A DNA stretch of 64,000 nt, taken from NCBI RefSeq assembly GCF_007115105.1, contig NZ_SULJ01000004.1:62001-126000 (forward strand), written 5' to 3'. The first letter of the stretch is position 1. Each line of letters starts with the position of its first letter. This stretch comes from Clostridium sp. HBUAS56010 (GTDB lineage Bacteria; Bacillota; Clostridia; Lachnospirales; Lachnospiraceae). The translations under genes were made by a program, and so were the position numbers. This document shows positions 9,211 through 17,708 of the stretch, piece after piece. The notes under the pieces are model-generated. The model searched no databases. It was not told where the DNA came from and saw only the letters and a list, made by a program, of their open reading frames with translations.

Positions 9211-9735
9211 TTATTCTGCTATGAGATAGCCCAGTTTTTTCAATTCCTGTTCAATCCGGTCTAAATGCCTGTGTGAATCTGCAGCAACCGTATGGTAATG
9301 ACAGCCATTGGTCAGAATCTTTAAGGGCTTGTCCGAAGAATTGTTTAACGTTTCTATAAATTCTTCTGCATCAAGCCGGTTATGAATCATCAGATCCACA
9401 TGGATTTGCCCGTAGACTTCATGCTCAATCATCACATCTAAAAGTCTGCCGCCATAATCTACGATGGCAAAAAGTTCATTTAACGTGTCCTCTGTGGTGT
9501 GACTGACCGGGAATACCCGAACGCAGGGGGCTTTTGTTTCTGTTGATTTATGTCTGATTACATAGCCTTTGTTGGTGGATAGAATCTCCTCCTGCTCCGC
9601 TCGCATCAGTGCCACATCCTGAACCACCACCTGTCTGCTCACTCCCACTCTTTTTGCAAGTTCTGTTCCCGAAACAGGTCCTGCCTCTTTACTCAGTATT
9701 TCTATAATCTTTTTTCTTCGAATTGTTCCATCCAA
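9211..9735 (-). CDS. niaR: NiaR-type repressor (HTH + 3H domain)
   Basis: A 174-residue regulator with an HTH_11 DNA-binding domain (residues about 5-58, TELAKRVGVSRQVVVQDV) and a C-terminal 3H domain (about 72-170). H79, E87, H146 and H148 fall where the metal-binding residues of the structurally known NiaR occur, as I recall them, so ligand sensing is probably intact. Characterised NiaR proteins repress NAD synthesis or niacin uptake when nicotinate is bound. Here the gene is last in an operon with an ECF transporter and a nucleoside phosphorylase, 6 nt after ecfA. That suggests sensing of a pyridine compound imported or released by these genes. Confidence 0.82.
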   Translation of the reverse strand: MDGTIRRKKIIEILSKEAGPVSGTELAKRVGVSRQVVVQDVALMRAEQEEILSTNKGYVIRHKSTETKAPCVRVFPVSHTTEDTLNELFAIVDYGGRLLDVMIEHEVYGQIHVDLMIHNRLDAEEFIETLNNSSDKPLKILTNGCHYHTVAADSHRHLDRIEQELKKLGYLIAE

Positions 9736-9741
9736 TTTATC

Positions 9742-11436
9742 TTATTCCCTGCCTTCTTCTTCCATATCCCGGGGGATTAAAAATATGCCATCATAACCTA
9801 AAAATTCTAATAATTCTGTGGTATGGGGCTGTTCCAATCTTCCCTTTTTTAAAGATTCCTTGTCATAAAAAACAGTTTCCTTTGGTCCATCTGCCATGAT
9901 TGTCCCATGAGCCATAATAATTATCCGCTCGAAATATTCTGCGGTAAAATCCATATCATGAAGGATTGCCAGAACAAATACGTTCTGCTCACTCAGGTTT
10001 CTGATAAGATTCCCAAGCAGTTTTCTTCCATTTGCATCCTGACCAATGGTTGGCTCGTCAAGAATCAAAACCTCTGGTTCCATGGCAAGTACAGAAGCAA
10101 TGGACACCATCTTGCGTTCGGATAAGTCCAGATCATAAGGATTCTCCTCTTCTGTGTGGGACAAACCAGTCATCTCCAGTGCTGCCCTTGCTTTTTTCTT
10201 CGCTTCCTCTTTCTGAAACCCCAGATTCAGAGGCCCCACCATAACTTCCTCTAAAACCCTGGTTTTAAATATCTGATCGTCAGGATTTTGAAATACATAG
10301 CCCACCTTCCCGGAAAGCTGTGCCACTGTTTTTTTTGAAATATCTTCCCCCTTTAGAAAAATCTTTCCTTCCTGCGGTTTTAAAAGCCCTTTTAACAATT
10401 TCACCAGTGTTGTTTTACCTGCCCCATTCTGACCGATGATAGCGGTTGGTTCTGCTCCAAGATTCAGAGAAAGTGACGGAATTACCGGCTTTTTCAAATC
10501 ATAGCCAAATCTTAGATTTTCAATAACAAACCAGTCTTCTCCCTCTTTCATCTCCTGTTTTTTCTTGTGGCTTCTGCCCTTAAGATTCTTTGGAAATCTT
10601 TCCCGGAATGCATCCGTCTGTGCTTTTGTAACCGGATAATTTCTTTTATCTCCCTCCTCCAGATATAAGGAAATTCGTTTACACACTTCCGTATAAACGG
10701 GAGGGCGTACTCCAAAACTCTCTAAGTCCATTCTGGAAAAAATCCGTTCCGGTGTATCAAAATCTACCTGTTTTCCCTGATGCAAAAGCAATATCCGGTC
10801 GCAGTATTCTGCCATTTTTTCCATCTTCTGTTCTACCATAAAAACCGTAATTCCTGTGCTTTTCAACTGTTCTACCATCTGAAATACTTCTTCACTTCCC
10901 ATAGGGTCCAACTGGGAAGTAGGTTCATCTAATACCAGAACTTCCGGCTTCATCGCCAGGATACTGGCAAGTGCCACTCTCTGGATCTGACCTCCGGATA
11001 GATCAAAGGGATTGCTGTTCCTGTGTAGCTCCATATCAAATCTTTTTAAATTCTCTTTCACCCGCTTTAGAATCTCATCTTTTGGAATTCCAAGATTTTG
11101 AAGACCAAATGCAATCTCCTCAAAGACCGTTTCCTTTGCGCCGGAAAGCTGATTAAACGGATTCTGAAACACCAGCCCTACATGACGGCATAACTGGGCA
11201 ATGGGTACTTTGGCTGCCTCCAGTTCTCCAATTCTAATACTTCCCCCATAAGCTCCCCGGAACATGGTGGGAACCAGTCCTGCAAATGACTGACATAAGG
11301 TACTTTTCCCTGCCTTGTTTTCCCCGATAATTCCCACAAACTGTCCCTTTTCCACGGTAAAACTGATTCCATCCAGGGCAAGCTGCTTTGTATGGGGATA
11401 GCGGTATTTCAATTGATTTACTTCTATAAAAGCCAT
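9742..11436 (-). CDS. fused ECF transporter ATPase (EcfA-EcfA' in one chain)
   Basis: A 564-residue protein with two ABC ATPase domains, so both ATPases of an energy-coupling-factor transporter are in one chain. Domain 1 (about 3-245): Walker A GENKAGKST, signature LSGGQIQRVA, Walker B LVLDEPT. Domain 2 (about 300-550): Walker A GQNGAGKTT, a degenerate signature DLSERKMVS, Walker B LILDEPT. Only the first signature is canonical, so the two ATP sites may be unequal. It overlaps the 3' end of ecfT by 13 nt with GGAGG inside that gene, implying coupled translation. It is expected to drive the S component encoded two genes upstream. Confidence 0.9.
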   Translation of the reverse strand: MAFIEVNQLKYRYPHTKQLALDGISFTVEKGQFVGIIGENKAGKSTLCQSFAGLVPTMFRGAYGGSIRIGELEAAKVPIAQLCRHVGLVFQNPFNQLSGAKETVFEEIAFGLQNLGIPKDEILKRVKENLKRFDMELHRNSNPFDLSGGQIQRVALASILAMKPEVLVLDEPTSQLDPMGSEEVFQMVEQLKSTGITVFMVEQKMEKMAEYCDRILLLHQGKQVDFDTPERIFSRMDLESFGVRPPVYTEVCKRISLYLEEGDKRNYPVTKAQTDAFRERFPKNLKGRSHKKKQEMKEGEDWFVIENLRFGYDLKKPVIPSLSLNLGAEPTAIIGQNGAGKTTLVKLLKGLLKPQEGKIFLKGEDISKKTVAQLSGKVGYVFQNPDDQIFKTRVLEEVMVGPLNLGFQKEEAKKKARAALEMTGLSHTEEENPYDLDLSERKMVSIASVLAMEPEVLILDEPTIGQDANGRKLLGNLIRNLSEQNVFVLAILHDMDFTAEYFERIIIMAHGTIMADGPKETVFYDKESLKKGRLEQPHTTELLEFLGYDGIFLIPRDMEEEGRE

Positions 11437-12200
11437 GGTATGATCCTCCAGAGAATTGATAAGAAAAGTAAAATTCCGAAAAAAGCAATAAACTGCCTGT
11501 CAGATCTTCCCAACTTATAGTCCTGCAAAAATGTTTTCTTATGCCTGGAGTCAAATCCCCGTACCTCCAAAGCAATTGCCCGTTCTCTGGTATTGATCAG
11601 AGAACTGTTCACTACCGGGGAAATCAATGGAATAAATGCTTTTGCTCTTACAAACAGACTGCCTTCCGTCTCCATTCCCCGGCTTCTCTGGGCATCCATA
11701 ATCGTACTCATGGTGCTTATCATCTGGGGAATAATTAAGAATACAGAAGAAATCATATATCCAAATTTAGGAGGAAGACCTGCCTGTTCCAGGCAATCCA
11801 CCAAAACGGCAGGTCTGGTGGTCAGAACAAAAACAGCAAATGCCAATAGCATGTTTAAAATGTTAAGCCCGATCCGGGACGCATAAAAGATTCCCTCATC
11901 ATAAAAAACAAGCGGTCCCAGAGTAAAGAGAATCTGTTCGTTATTCTGGTTAAAAAGTCCGTGAATAAGGAAAACCGTCAGAATAATGGGAAAAGCGAAT
12001 GCAATCAGAGGGAAGATCTTTTTTATGATCCTCCCATTCAATGCCAGAATAAGACTGACAGCCAAAGTAAAAGCATACAGCCAAAGTTCTTTACCAAGAA
12101 CCGGAATCAGGATTGAAGACAAAATATAACCTAATTTAGCAAATGGGTGAAGCCTTGTTAAATAAGTATTCTGCTCCACATAGAGACTGATGGTTTTCAT
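11424..12200 (-). CDS. ecfT: ECF transporter transmembrane protein EcfT
   Basis: A 258-residue CbiQ/EcfT-family integral membrane protein with about five to six helices. It couples ATPase motion to the S component. The diagnostic cytoplasmic coupling motifs are visible: AQRSRGMETEG (A-R-G type) near residue 175 and ALEVRGFDSR (A-R-G type) near 215. It lies between the S-component gene (14-nt gap) and the fused ATPase gene (overlap). A dedicated EcfT with its own ATPases suggests a group I ECF system serving one substrate. Confidence 0.9.
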   Translation of the reverse strand: MKTISLYVEQNTYLTRLHPFAKLGYILSSILIPVLGKELWLYAFTLAVSLILALNGRIIKKIFPLIAFAFPIILTVFLIHGLFNQNNEQILFTLGPLVFYDEGIFYASRIGLNILNMLLAFAVFVLTTRPAVLVDCLEQAGLPPKFGYMISSVFLIIPQMISTMSTIMDAQRSRGMETEGSLFVRAKAFIPLISPVVNSSLINTRERAIALEVRGFDSRHKKTFLQDYKLGRSDRQFIAFFGILLFLSILWRIIPWLL

Positions 12201-12214
12201 AATGCCCCTTTCTC

Positions 12215-12817
12215 TTAATCCAGACTTTCTACGTCCTCATTTACTTCATAGAGAGCGGTAAGCTTCTTTGGAAATCCTTTTACAATTGCAAAAACAATGA
12301 GAAGGGTGATGATTTTATCCGGAACATCAACCACTACTTCATCAAGGAACGATCCTAAAAATACAGGAAGTTTGATAGCCTGTGACCATGCAAATACAGC
12401 ATCTCCCCAAATATTACCTGTGGTTCCTCCCCAAAAATAGATATTTAAAGGGGTGGAGATAATAACTGCAGTCATTCCTGCCACGCAGGCCGTTAACATT
12501 GCTCCAGACAGTGTCTTCATATGCCCAAGCCTTGCCATGATTCCAACACCAGCTCCAAGAAAAAGACTTGTCAGCGCATAGACAAGGGTAATGGAATCAC
12601 CTGTAGTAAATCCAAAGATTAAATTGTTGGCAGCCCCACAGATCGCCCCAATGACAGGACCTCCCAGAATTGCACCAATGCAGGTACCAATGGAATCCAG
12701 CCACAAAGGCAGCTTTAATACAGAAGCAAACAACTTTCCTAAATAATTGATACCAATGCAGGCTGGAATCAGAACAAAACAGGCTGCGTTCCATTTCGTT
12801 TTAAATAATTGATTCAT
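12215..12817 (-). CDS. ECF transporter S component, substrate unknown
   Basis: A 200-residue integral membrane protein with about six helices and the ECF S-component style LPLWLDSIGTCIGAILGGP followed by a Gly/Ala-rich helix. S components bind the substrate (vitamins, nucleobase compounds). It overlaps the 3' end of the nucleoside phosphorylase gene by 17 nt, with AAGGAG inside that gene, so synthesis is coupled. With a phosphorylase before it and a NiaR-type regulator behind, a nucleoside such as a pyridine riboside is the most economical guess. The sequence alone cannot tell that from uridine or another nucleoside. Confidence 0.8.
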   Translation of the reverse strand: MNQLFKTKWNAACFVLIPACIGINYLGKLFASVLKLPLWLDSIGTCIGAILGGPVIGAICGAANNLIFGFTTGDSITLVYALTSLFLGAGVGIMARLGHMKTLSGAMLTACVAGMTAVIISTPLNIYFWGGTTGNIWGDAVFAWSQAIKLPVFLGSFLDEVVVDVPDKIITLLIVFAIVKGFPKKLTALYEVNEDVESLD

Positions 12818-13568
12818 CTTTCATTCTCCTTTTTTTATCGACCTGGACAAATGCCAAAAGTGCGGTAAGAATCTCTGCTCCTTCCCCTGCCACCATTGCT
12901 GCATCGCCGTCTGTATAGCGATTAATGTTATCTTCTAAGGATTCCTCATACTCGACAACCGTATTCAAAATAGAGGCTGTCATAATTTTTCTTATCCGTC
13001 CGGCTACAAACAGCGCTGCGGTTTCCATATCAGAGCCAAGAATTCCTTTCTCTGACCAATATGTTCGTATTTCCTCTTCCTGATCCGTGTAAAAACTGTC
13101 ATGGCTTCTGACAATCCCTACCTGGTATCCAAATTGTTTTTCTTCTGCACTTTGTATGCAGGCATTTAATAACTCCGTATCAGGAATTGCCGGATAACAT
13201 AAGTCTGCATATGCGGCTGAGGCACCATCCTGGCGCACCGCACCATTGGCTATAATCAGTTCCCCCAGAGAGATTCCCTTTTGAAGCGCACCGCAGCTTC
13301 CGATCCGGATCATTGCCTTTACACCGATCTTACTTAACTCCTCTACAGCAATGGCTGCAGAAGCTCCTCCGATTCCAGTAGAAACAGCCAGTATGGTGAT
13401 CCCCTGAAATTTCCCTTTTATGCTTCTAAACTCCCTGTTAAAAGCCAGTTCCTCCACATCCTCCAGATAAGAAGCAATCCGGTCAAGCCGGCCGGGATCA
13501 CCCGGAAGCAGTGCATATGAAGCTGCCTGTTTCTCTCCTAACTGAATATGAGGCATGATTTCTGCCAT
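12801..13568 (-). CDS. nucleoside phosphorylase (uridine phosphorylase-like)
   Basis: A 255-residue PNP/UDP-family phosphorylase that splits a nucleoside with phosphate into base and ribose-1-phosphate in the cytoplasm. LLPGDPGRLDRIA is the phosphate-binding start, MIRIGSCGAL the central strand and GSDMETAALFVAG the ribose/base-site motif with the conserved Glu. The start at 13568 has GGGAGGAG 8 nt upstream; a longer frame to 13649 would run through the operator. First gene of the ECF operon. Specificity is open: the MET motif fits uridine or related nucleosides, and the NiaR-type gene raises nicotinamide or nicotinate riboside as a possible substrate. Confidence 0.88.
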   Translation of the reverse strand: MAEIMPHIQLGEKQAASYALLPGDPGRLDRIASYLEDVEELAFNREFRSIKGKFQGITILAVSTGIGGASAAIAVEELSKIGVKAMIRIGSCGALQKGISLGELIIANGAVRQDGASAAYADLCYPAIPDTELLNACIQSAEEKQFGYQVGIVRSHDSFYTDQEEEIRTYWSEKGILGSDMETAALFVAGRIRKIMTASILNTVVEYEESLEDNINRYTDGDAAMVAGEGAEILTALLAFVQVDKKRRMKDESII

Positions 13569-13602
13569 AGATTCTCCTCCCTTGTCCTTTTTTGCTGAAA
13601 TC

Positions 13603-13631
13603 AATGTAACACAAAGAGACTGTCTTGTCAA
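13603..13631 (-). promoter_or_regulatory. sigma-A-like promoter of the phosphorylase-ECF-NiaR operon
   Basis: On the minus strand, TTGACA (13626-13631) and TACATT (13603-13608) are separated by 17 nt and lead into a short leader ending at the ATG (13568). Both elements lie in or beside the left arm of the inverted repeat. Confidence 0.75.
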
Positions 13632-13667
13632 TGAAATAACAGGTGACAAGACAGTCTCTTTGTGTTA
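13607..13667. promoter_or_regulatory. perfect 24-bp inverted repeat overlapping the promoter (candidate operator)
   Basis: The arms 13607-13630 and 13644-13667 are exact reverse complements, separated by 13 nt. Each contains TGTCTTGTCA (or its complement). The left arm covers the -35 box and the spacer, so binding would block polymerase. As RNA it would be a strong hairpin, but no T run follows on either strand, so an operator is favoured over a terminator. The natural candidate ligand is the NiaR-type protein at the end of the operon. Confidence 0.7.
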
Positions 13668-13672
13668 TGAAT

Positions 13673-15082
13673 TTAATTATGGCAGATCACAGGGATTCCG
13701 CTGTAAATCAGATTATATAAATCCTTGGCTTTCTTTGGCGGAAGATTAATACAGCCATGGCTTCCGCTTTTTTGATAAATGGTTCCGCCGAACTTCGCCC
13801 TCCAACTGGCATCATGAAAACCGATTCCGCCATTAAAAGGCATCCAGTAATCCACATGGCTTTCATATTCGTAAGTACCATCCGCCTTTTTAGGCCCCCG
13901 GAGAATCCGGTCTGTCTGCTTATAGTTTAATGTATAGATTCCTTCTGGAGTTATGTAATTCTTTGACACATTACCGGTAACACAAGGTGCATCCCATACC
14001 AGGGTTCCGCCTTTATACATATAGACATGCTGGGCAGCCATATCCACCTCTACAAAAGTATTCCCCCAATCAACATTCCGGTCAGCCGCACCGACTGCAT
14101 ATTTGGGCTCTTTTGTCTGGCTCTGTCCAGTCCGGATTACTGCAATCAGCTCCGGAACTTCTGCCGCCTGGTTAATCCTCCAGCCATAGGCGCTGGTAAG
14201 AGATAAGTCCCTGCCGCTTGTGGTATGGAAATTTCTTGCTCTTCCCGCAGTATCGTACTTGTCCGCCAGCATCTTCACATAAGCACCTGCTTTTTCCGGG
14301 CTTACCTGAATCACTCCGTCGGCAAGTCCTGTGATCCATGAACAGATTTCTTCTCCACCCAGCACTTCGGACTTACTGCCAAAAACGTAAGTAACTTCCA
14401 TCTCCCTTACCCGGTTTAAAGCATCACACTGTGCCTTTATACGTTCGTCGTCCTTCGTAACAGTAATAGTATCATAGCATTGAGATTCTTCCAGGTTTAA
14501 TTCCTTCATCTCCTGACTCAATGCACTTTTTACAGTGCCTTCCAGCTTTCCCTCATTCACACTGTTCCCCTGAACTTCTGAAAGGATGGAAAAGGGTTCT
14601 CCCTGCTTCCAGTCTGACACTCTCGCATTCACAGTAGCTACAATATTGTCTCCGCTTACAAAGGAGAGCCCATGGATCTTATCCTTTAACTTCTGTTCAT
14701 CATAAGTCACTGTACTCTTTAGTCTGTGGCTGTTATCTTCTGCAGGTCCTGCCACTCTGCCGTTCTGATTCTGTTCTTCCAGAACCGCTTTTAACCCATC
14801 GGTTATGACCACCTGGTATCCGATGTCAGAGCCTTTGATTACTTCTGTCTTTCCATCTCTGCCTTTGAGAGTTAAATGATACTCTCTTCCATAAAAACCT
14901 TCTATCTGTATTTTGGCTTCTTCTACTGTCATTCCACCGACAAGAACTCCGTTGACCTTTGTTCCAGGTACAAACTTAGAAGCCTCTTCTCCCAGTGCAG
15001 CCATTGCCCCTGACAGGATAAATAACACTGCCAGAAACATCACTTTTCCTATTGTACGCACATGATTTTGTTTCCTGTTCAT
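13673..15082 (-). CDS. L,D-transpeptidase (YkuD), second paralogue
   Basis: A cell-envelope enzyme of 469 residues from the chosen start (an ATG at 15124 would give 483 but has no ribosome binding site; AAAGGA lies 10 nt before 15082). It has a signal anchor at about 12-30, two alpha/beta units before the catalytic part, and a C-terminal YkuD domain with GFHDASWR and GSHGCINLPP; the Cys is the nucleophile for 3-3 cross-links or linkage of wall proteins. Unlike the paralogue at 6783-8471 it ends just after YkuD and has no Pro/Thr tail. The two genes flank the ECF operon region. Confidence 0.9.
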   Translation of the reverse strand: MNRKQNHVRTIGKVMFLAVLFILSGAMAALGEEASKFVPGTKVNGVLVGGMTVEEAKIQIEGFYGREYHLTLKGRDGKTEVIKGSDIGYQVVITDGLKAVLEEQNQNGRVAGPAEDNSHRLKSTVTYDEQKLKDKIHGLSFVSGDNIVATVNARVSDWKQGEPFSILSEVQGNSVNEGKLEGTVKSALSQEMKELNLEESQCYDTITVTKDDERIKAQCDALNRVREMEVTYVFGSKSEVLGGEEICSWITGLADGVIQVSPEKAGAYVKMLADKYDTAGRARNFHTTSGRDLSLTSAYGWRINQAAEVPELIAVIRTGQSQTKEPKYAVGAADRNVDWGNTFVEVDMAAQHVYMYKGGTLVWDAPCVTGNVSKNYITPEGIYTLNYKQTDRILRGPKKADGTYEYESHVDYWMPFNGGIGFHDASWRAKFGGTIYQKSGSHGCINLPPKKAKDLYNLIYSGIPVICHN

Positions 15083-15188
15083 TTCCTTCAAATCCTTTGC
15101 TGTATTTATGGAAATATCTCCCATACTGTTTAGGGTAACACGATTTTAAAGGAATAACAAGCGTAAAAATCACTTAATTTTTAATCGT

Positions 15189-17267
15189 TTACTCCTCTAA
15201 TAAATTCTGCATACTTCCCAGACTAATTGCCAAAGTAGACAGGTTATGAAGAAGGGCAGACGTGGTGGGAGCAATCATTCCTGCTGCACCCAAAACAATA
15301 AGGCTGGCATTAATTCCAACAATATTCCGGTAATTCTTATGAATACGCTTCATCAGGCTGATGCTTAAAAGTTTTAGTGTGACAATCTCAAAAAGGTTAT
15401 CTGCCGCTATGGTTATATCTGCAATCTCTCTTGCAATCTCCGCTCCGTCACTGATGGCAATTCCAACATCTGCAGCAGATAATGCAGGGGAATCATTGAT
15501 TCCATCTCCCACCATAATCACCCTGTGACCAGCCTCTTTTTCCTTTTCAATAAATCGTGCTTTCTCTTCCGGTAAAACTTCTGAATAATATTCATCCACA
15601 CCAACCCTGGCAGCCACGGCTTTTGCCGTTCGTTCACTGTCTCCGGTCATCATAACTACCTTTTTAATACCAGCTCTCTTTAATGACTCAATCACTGCTT
15701 CCGCCTCTTCCCGCAGAGGATCTTCCACGCAGATTACAGCCGCAAGCTTCTGATCCATGGCAAGATAAAGGTGACTGCAGTCGTCTGGCAGAGTCTCAAA
15801 CTTCTGCTGATCCCCCTCACTGATGATGCAGCCCTCATCTTCAAAAACGAAATGATAGCTTCCAAGGATTATCTTCCTGTTTTCAATAGAAGAAGCAATT
15901 CCATGAGCTACAATGTAATCCACTTTTGTGTGCATCTCCTCGTGTTCCAGTCCCAGATCTCTTGCCGCCTGAACCACTGCTTTTGCCATGGAATGAGGAA
16001 AATGTTCCTCCAGACATGCTGCAATACGAAGCATCTCCTCTTTACTTTCTTCTCCAAAGGTAACCACTTCTTTTACAGTTGGTTTTGCTTTTGTCAGAGT
16101 TCCTGTCTTATCAAAAACCACCACAGACGCATCAGCCACTGCTTCCAGATACTTTCCGCCTTTTACGGTCATATGATACATGGAAGCTTCCCTGATTGCC
16201 GATAAAACAGAAATAGGCATGGCAAGTTTTAATGCACAGGAAAAATCCACCATAAGAACGGACAAGGCTCTTGTAACATTTCTTGTCAGAAGCCAGGTAA
16301 GTCCAGTTCCTAAAAGTGTATATGGAACCAACTGGTCCGCCAGATGGCTCGCCTTGCTCTCAAGAGAGGATTTCAGCTTCTCCGATTCCTCAATCATGGC
16401 AGCAATCTTCTCAAACCTGGTGGAGCCGGAAGCTTCTCTGACTTTGATAAGCAGTTCCCCTTCCTCTAATACAGTTCCTGCATAAACGTATCCGCCTGTT
16501 TCTTTTCTGACTGGAAGAGCTTCGCCTGTTAAAGAAGACTGGTTAACCAGTGCTTCTCCTTGTTCCACTTCACCATCAAAAGGAATGACATTTCCCATGC
16601 GCACCATAACAAGATCAGAGGGTTGAATCACAGAAGCCTCCACAAGCACTTCCTGACCGCCGCTTACAAGCCATACTCTCCCCACATGAAGAGACATACT
16701 TCTCGCCAGATCTCCCACGGATTTTTTATGAGTCCATTCTTCTAAAAGTTCTCCGATTCCAAGCAAAAACATAACAGAACCTGCTGTATCCATCTCTCCC
16801 CGGATCAGGGAAACACCAATGGCAACAGCATCTAATACCGCAACTTCTACTTTCCTTAAAAGAAGACATTTCAGCCCTTTGATAAGATATCTGACTGATT
16901 TTATTCCAACAAAAAAGGTGAGCACAGGAGCTGGCAAAAGGATCTTCCCCGCTGTCCGAAACAACACTTTTGTTATCATCTTTTCCTGATAAAAAGCATT
17001 TAACTCTCTTCCCGAATGTTCTAAGACACCTGCAGGCACCTCTATCTCATGGAAATGATATTGCTGCAGGATCTCTATGATTTCCTCTCTTTCTCCTACA
17101 TAGGAAATCACTGCACCGGCTGTCCGTTCGTATACCTTTGCTGCCGTCACATTCTTCTGCTGATGAAGATAATACAGTAAGGTATCCGCCTCCTTATAAG
17201 TCATCTGCTTCTGAACAAGATGGAGGCGGATCCGTCTTGGTATTTCATGTTTTATTATAAATTTCAC
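15189..17267 (-). CDS. heavy-metal-type P-type ATPase with atypical TM motif
   Basis: A 692-residue P1B-like ATPase. Phosphorylation site DKTGTLT (D386), actuator TGE near 248, hinge GDGINDSPAL and a metal-ATPase membrane topology are clear. The N terminus (1-75) has an HMA-like fold but no CxxC. The membrane motif that is CPC or CPx in copper, zinc and cadmium pumps reads FSCALKLAMP at 342-351, keeping only the second Cys, so the substrate cannot be assigned from it. The start is a GTG with GGAGG 7 nt upstream. The DUF6110 gene precedes it. The iron and Fur/DtxR neighbourhood suggests a transition-metal role. Confidence 0.85.
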   Translation of the reverse strand: MKFIIKHEIPRRIRLHLVQKQMTYKEADTLLYYLHQQKNVTAAKVYERTAGAVISYVGEREEIIEILQQYHFHEIEVPAGVLEHSGRELNAFYQEKMITKVLFRTAGKILLPAPVLTFFVGIKSVRYLIKGLKCLLLRKVEVAVLDAVAIGVSLIRGEMDTAGSVMFLLGIGELLEEWTHKKSVGDLARSMSLHVGRVWLVSGGQEVLVEASVIQPSDLVMVRMGNVIPFDGEVEQGEALVNQSSLTGEALPVRKETGGYVYAGTVLEEGELLIKVREASGSTRFEKIAAMIEESEKLKSSLESKASHLADQLVPYTLLGTGLTWLLTRNVTRALSVLMVDFSCALKLAMPISVLSAIREASMYHMTVKGGKYLEAVADASVVVFDKTGTLTKAKPTVKEVVTFGEESKEEMLRIAACLEEHFPHSMAKAVVQAARDLGLEHEEMHTKVDYIVAHGIASSIENRKIILGSYHFVFEDEGCIISEGDQQKFETLPDDCSHLYLAMDQKLAAVICVEDPLREEAEAVIESLKRAGIKKVVMMTGDSERTAKAVAARVGVDEYYSEVLPEEKARFIEKEKEAGHRVIMVGDGINDSPALSAADVGIAISDGAEIAREIADITIAADNLFEIVTLKLLSISLMKRIHKNYRNIVGINASLIVLGAAGMIAPTTSALLHNLSTLAISLGSMQNLLEE

Positions 17268-17274
17268 GTTTGTT

Positions 17275-17314
17275 CCTCCGTATAGAAAACGGGGCCTCTT
17301 TCTATACGGCCCCG
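17275..17314 (-). promoter_or_regulatory. two mutually exclusive hairpins before the ATPase gene
   Basis: The leader can form an 11-bp hairpin (17278-17288 with 17299-17309) or a GC-only 7-bp hairpin (17290-17296 with 17308-17314); they share bases 17308-17309. The first reaches into the GGAGG ribosome binding site (17275-17279); the second is followed by TTTT on the minus strand. This resembles an attenuator or a translation switch between the DUF6110 and ATPase genes. Confidence 0.5.
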
Positions 17315-17352
17315 CTCTTTTTGCTGCTTTTCTGCTCTGGTTTTTCTACCTG

Positions 17353-17625
17353 TTACGCTTCTGTTTCCTGTAAAGCGTCCTCTAAAACCACTTCTTTTGC
17401 TGCACGTTCCTCATTGATCTGCTTTGCTTCTGCAAGAATATCCTCTGCATTCTCCTGTACTGTGGTTGCAGTCTTCATTACACATTCTTTGGCACGAAGA
17501 ACAGCAGCCGTACAATTCGTATATACCTTTTTTGCGTCCTTACTGGAAAGAACCTTAACACCAGCCGTTCCAAATAAAATACCACCTATAAATATTCCTG
17601 TATTTTTAAGTTTTGATAAATCCCA
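17353..17625 (-). CDS. DUF6110 family small membrane-associated protein
   Basis: A 90-residue protein. The start at 17625 is chosen for AGGAGG 9 nt upstream; an ATG at 17655 would add 10 residues ahead of that site. A short head (MWDLSKLKN) precedes a hydrophobic glycine-rich segment (TGIFIGGILFGTAGVKVL), then an alanine-rich amphipathic helix with two Cys (YTNCTAAVLRAKEC) and an acidic tail. This matches the small proteins commonly found beside P1B-like ATPases in Clostridia. It is first in a two-gene unit with the ATPase and may help its assembly or regulation. Function is not established. Confidence 0.75.
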   Translation of the reverse strand, partial: WDLSKLKNTGIFIGGILFGTAGVKVLSSKDAKKVYTNCTAAVLRAKECVMKTATTVQENAEDILAEAKQINEERAAKEVVLEDALQETEA

Positions 17626-17692
17626 CATCTTATGTATCCTCCTTATTTTTTCCAAAATCTTTATTTTATCTATAATACCAATTCTATTTTAG

Positions 17693-17708
17693 GTTAGTCA
17701 AAGATAAT
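17693..17708. promoter_or_regulatory. degenerate GTTAG-N6 dyad upstream of the DUF6110 gene
   Basis: GTTAG at 17693-17697 is followed after 6 nt by ATAAT, a partial match to the GTTAG-N6-CTAAC dyads near the feo genes. It lies about 70 nt before the start at 17625, a usual operator distance. Weak on its own. Confidence 0.3.

Noticed and set aside
13607-13667. Inverted-repeat ends of a mobile element
   Set aside because: There is no transposase and no target duplication, and the arms overlap a promoter with only 13 nt between them.
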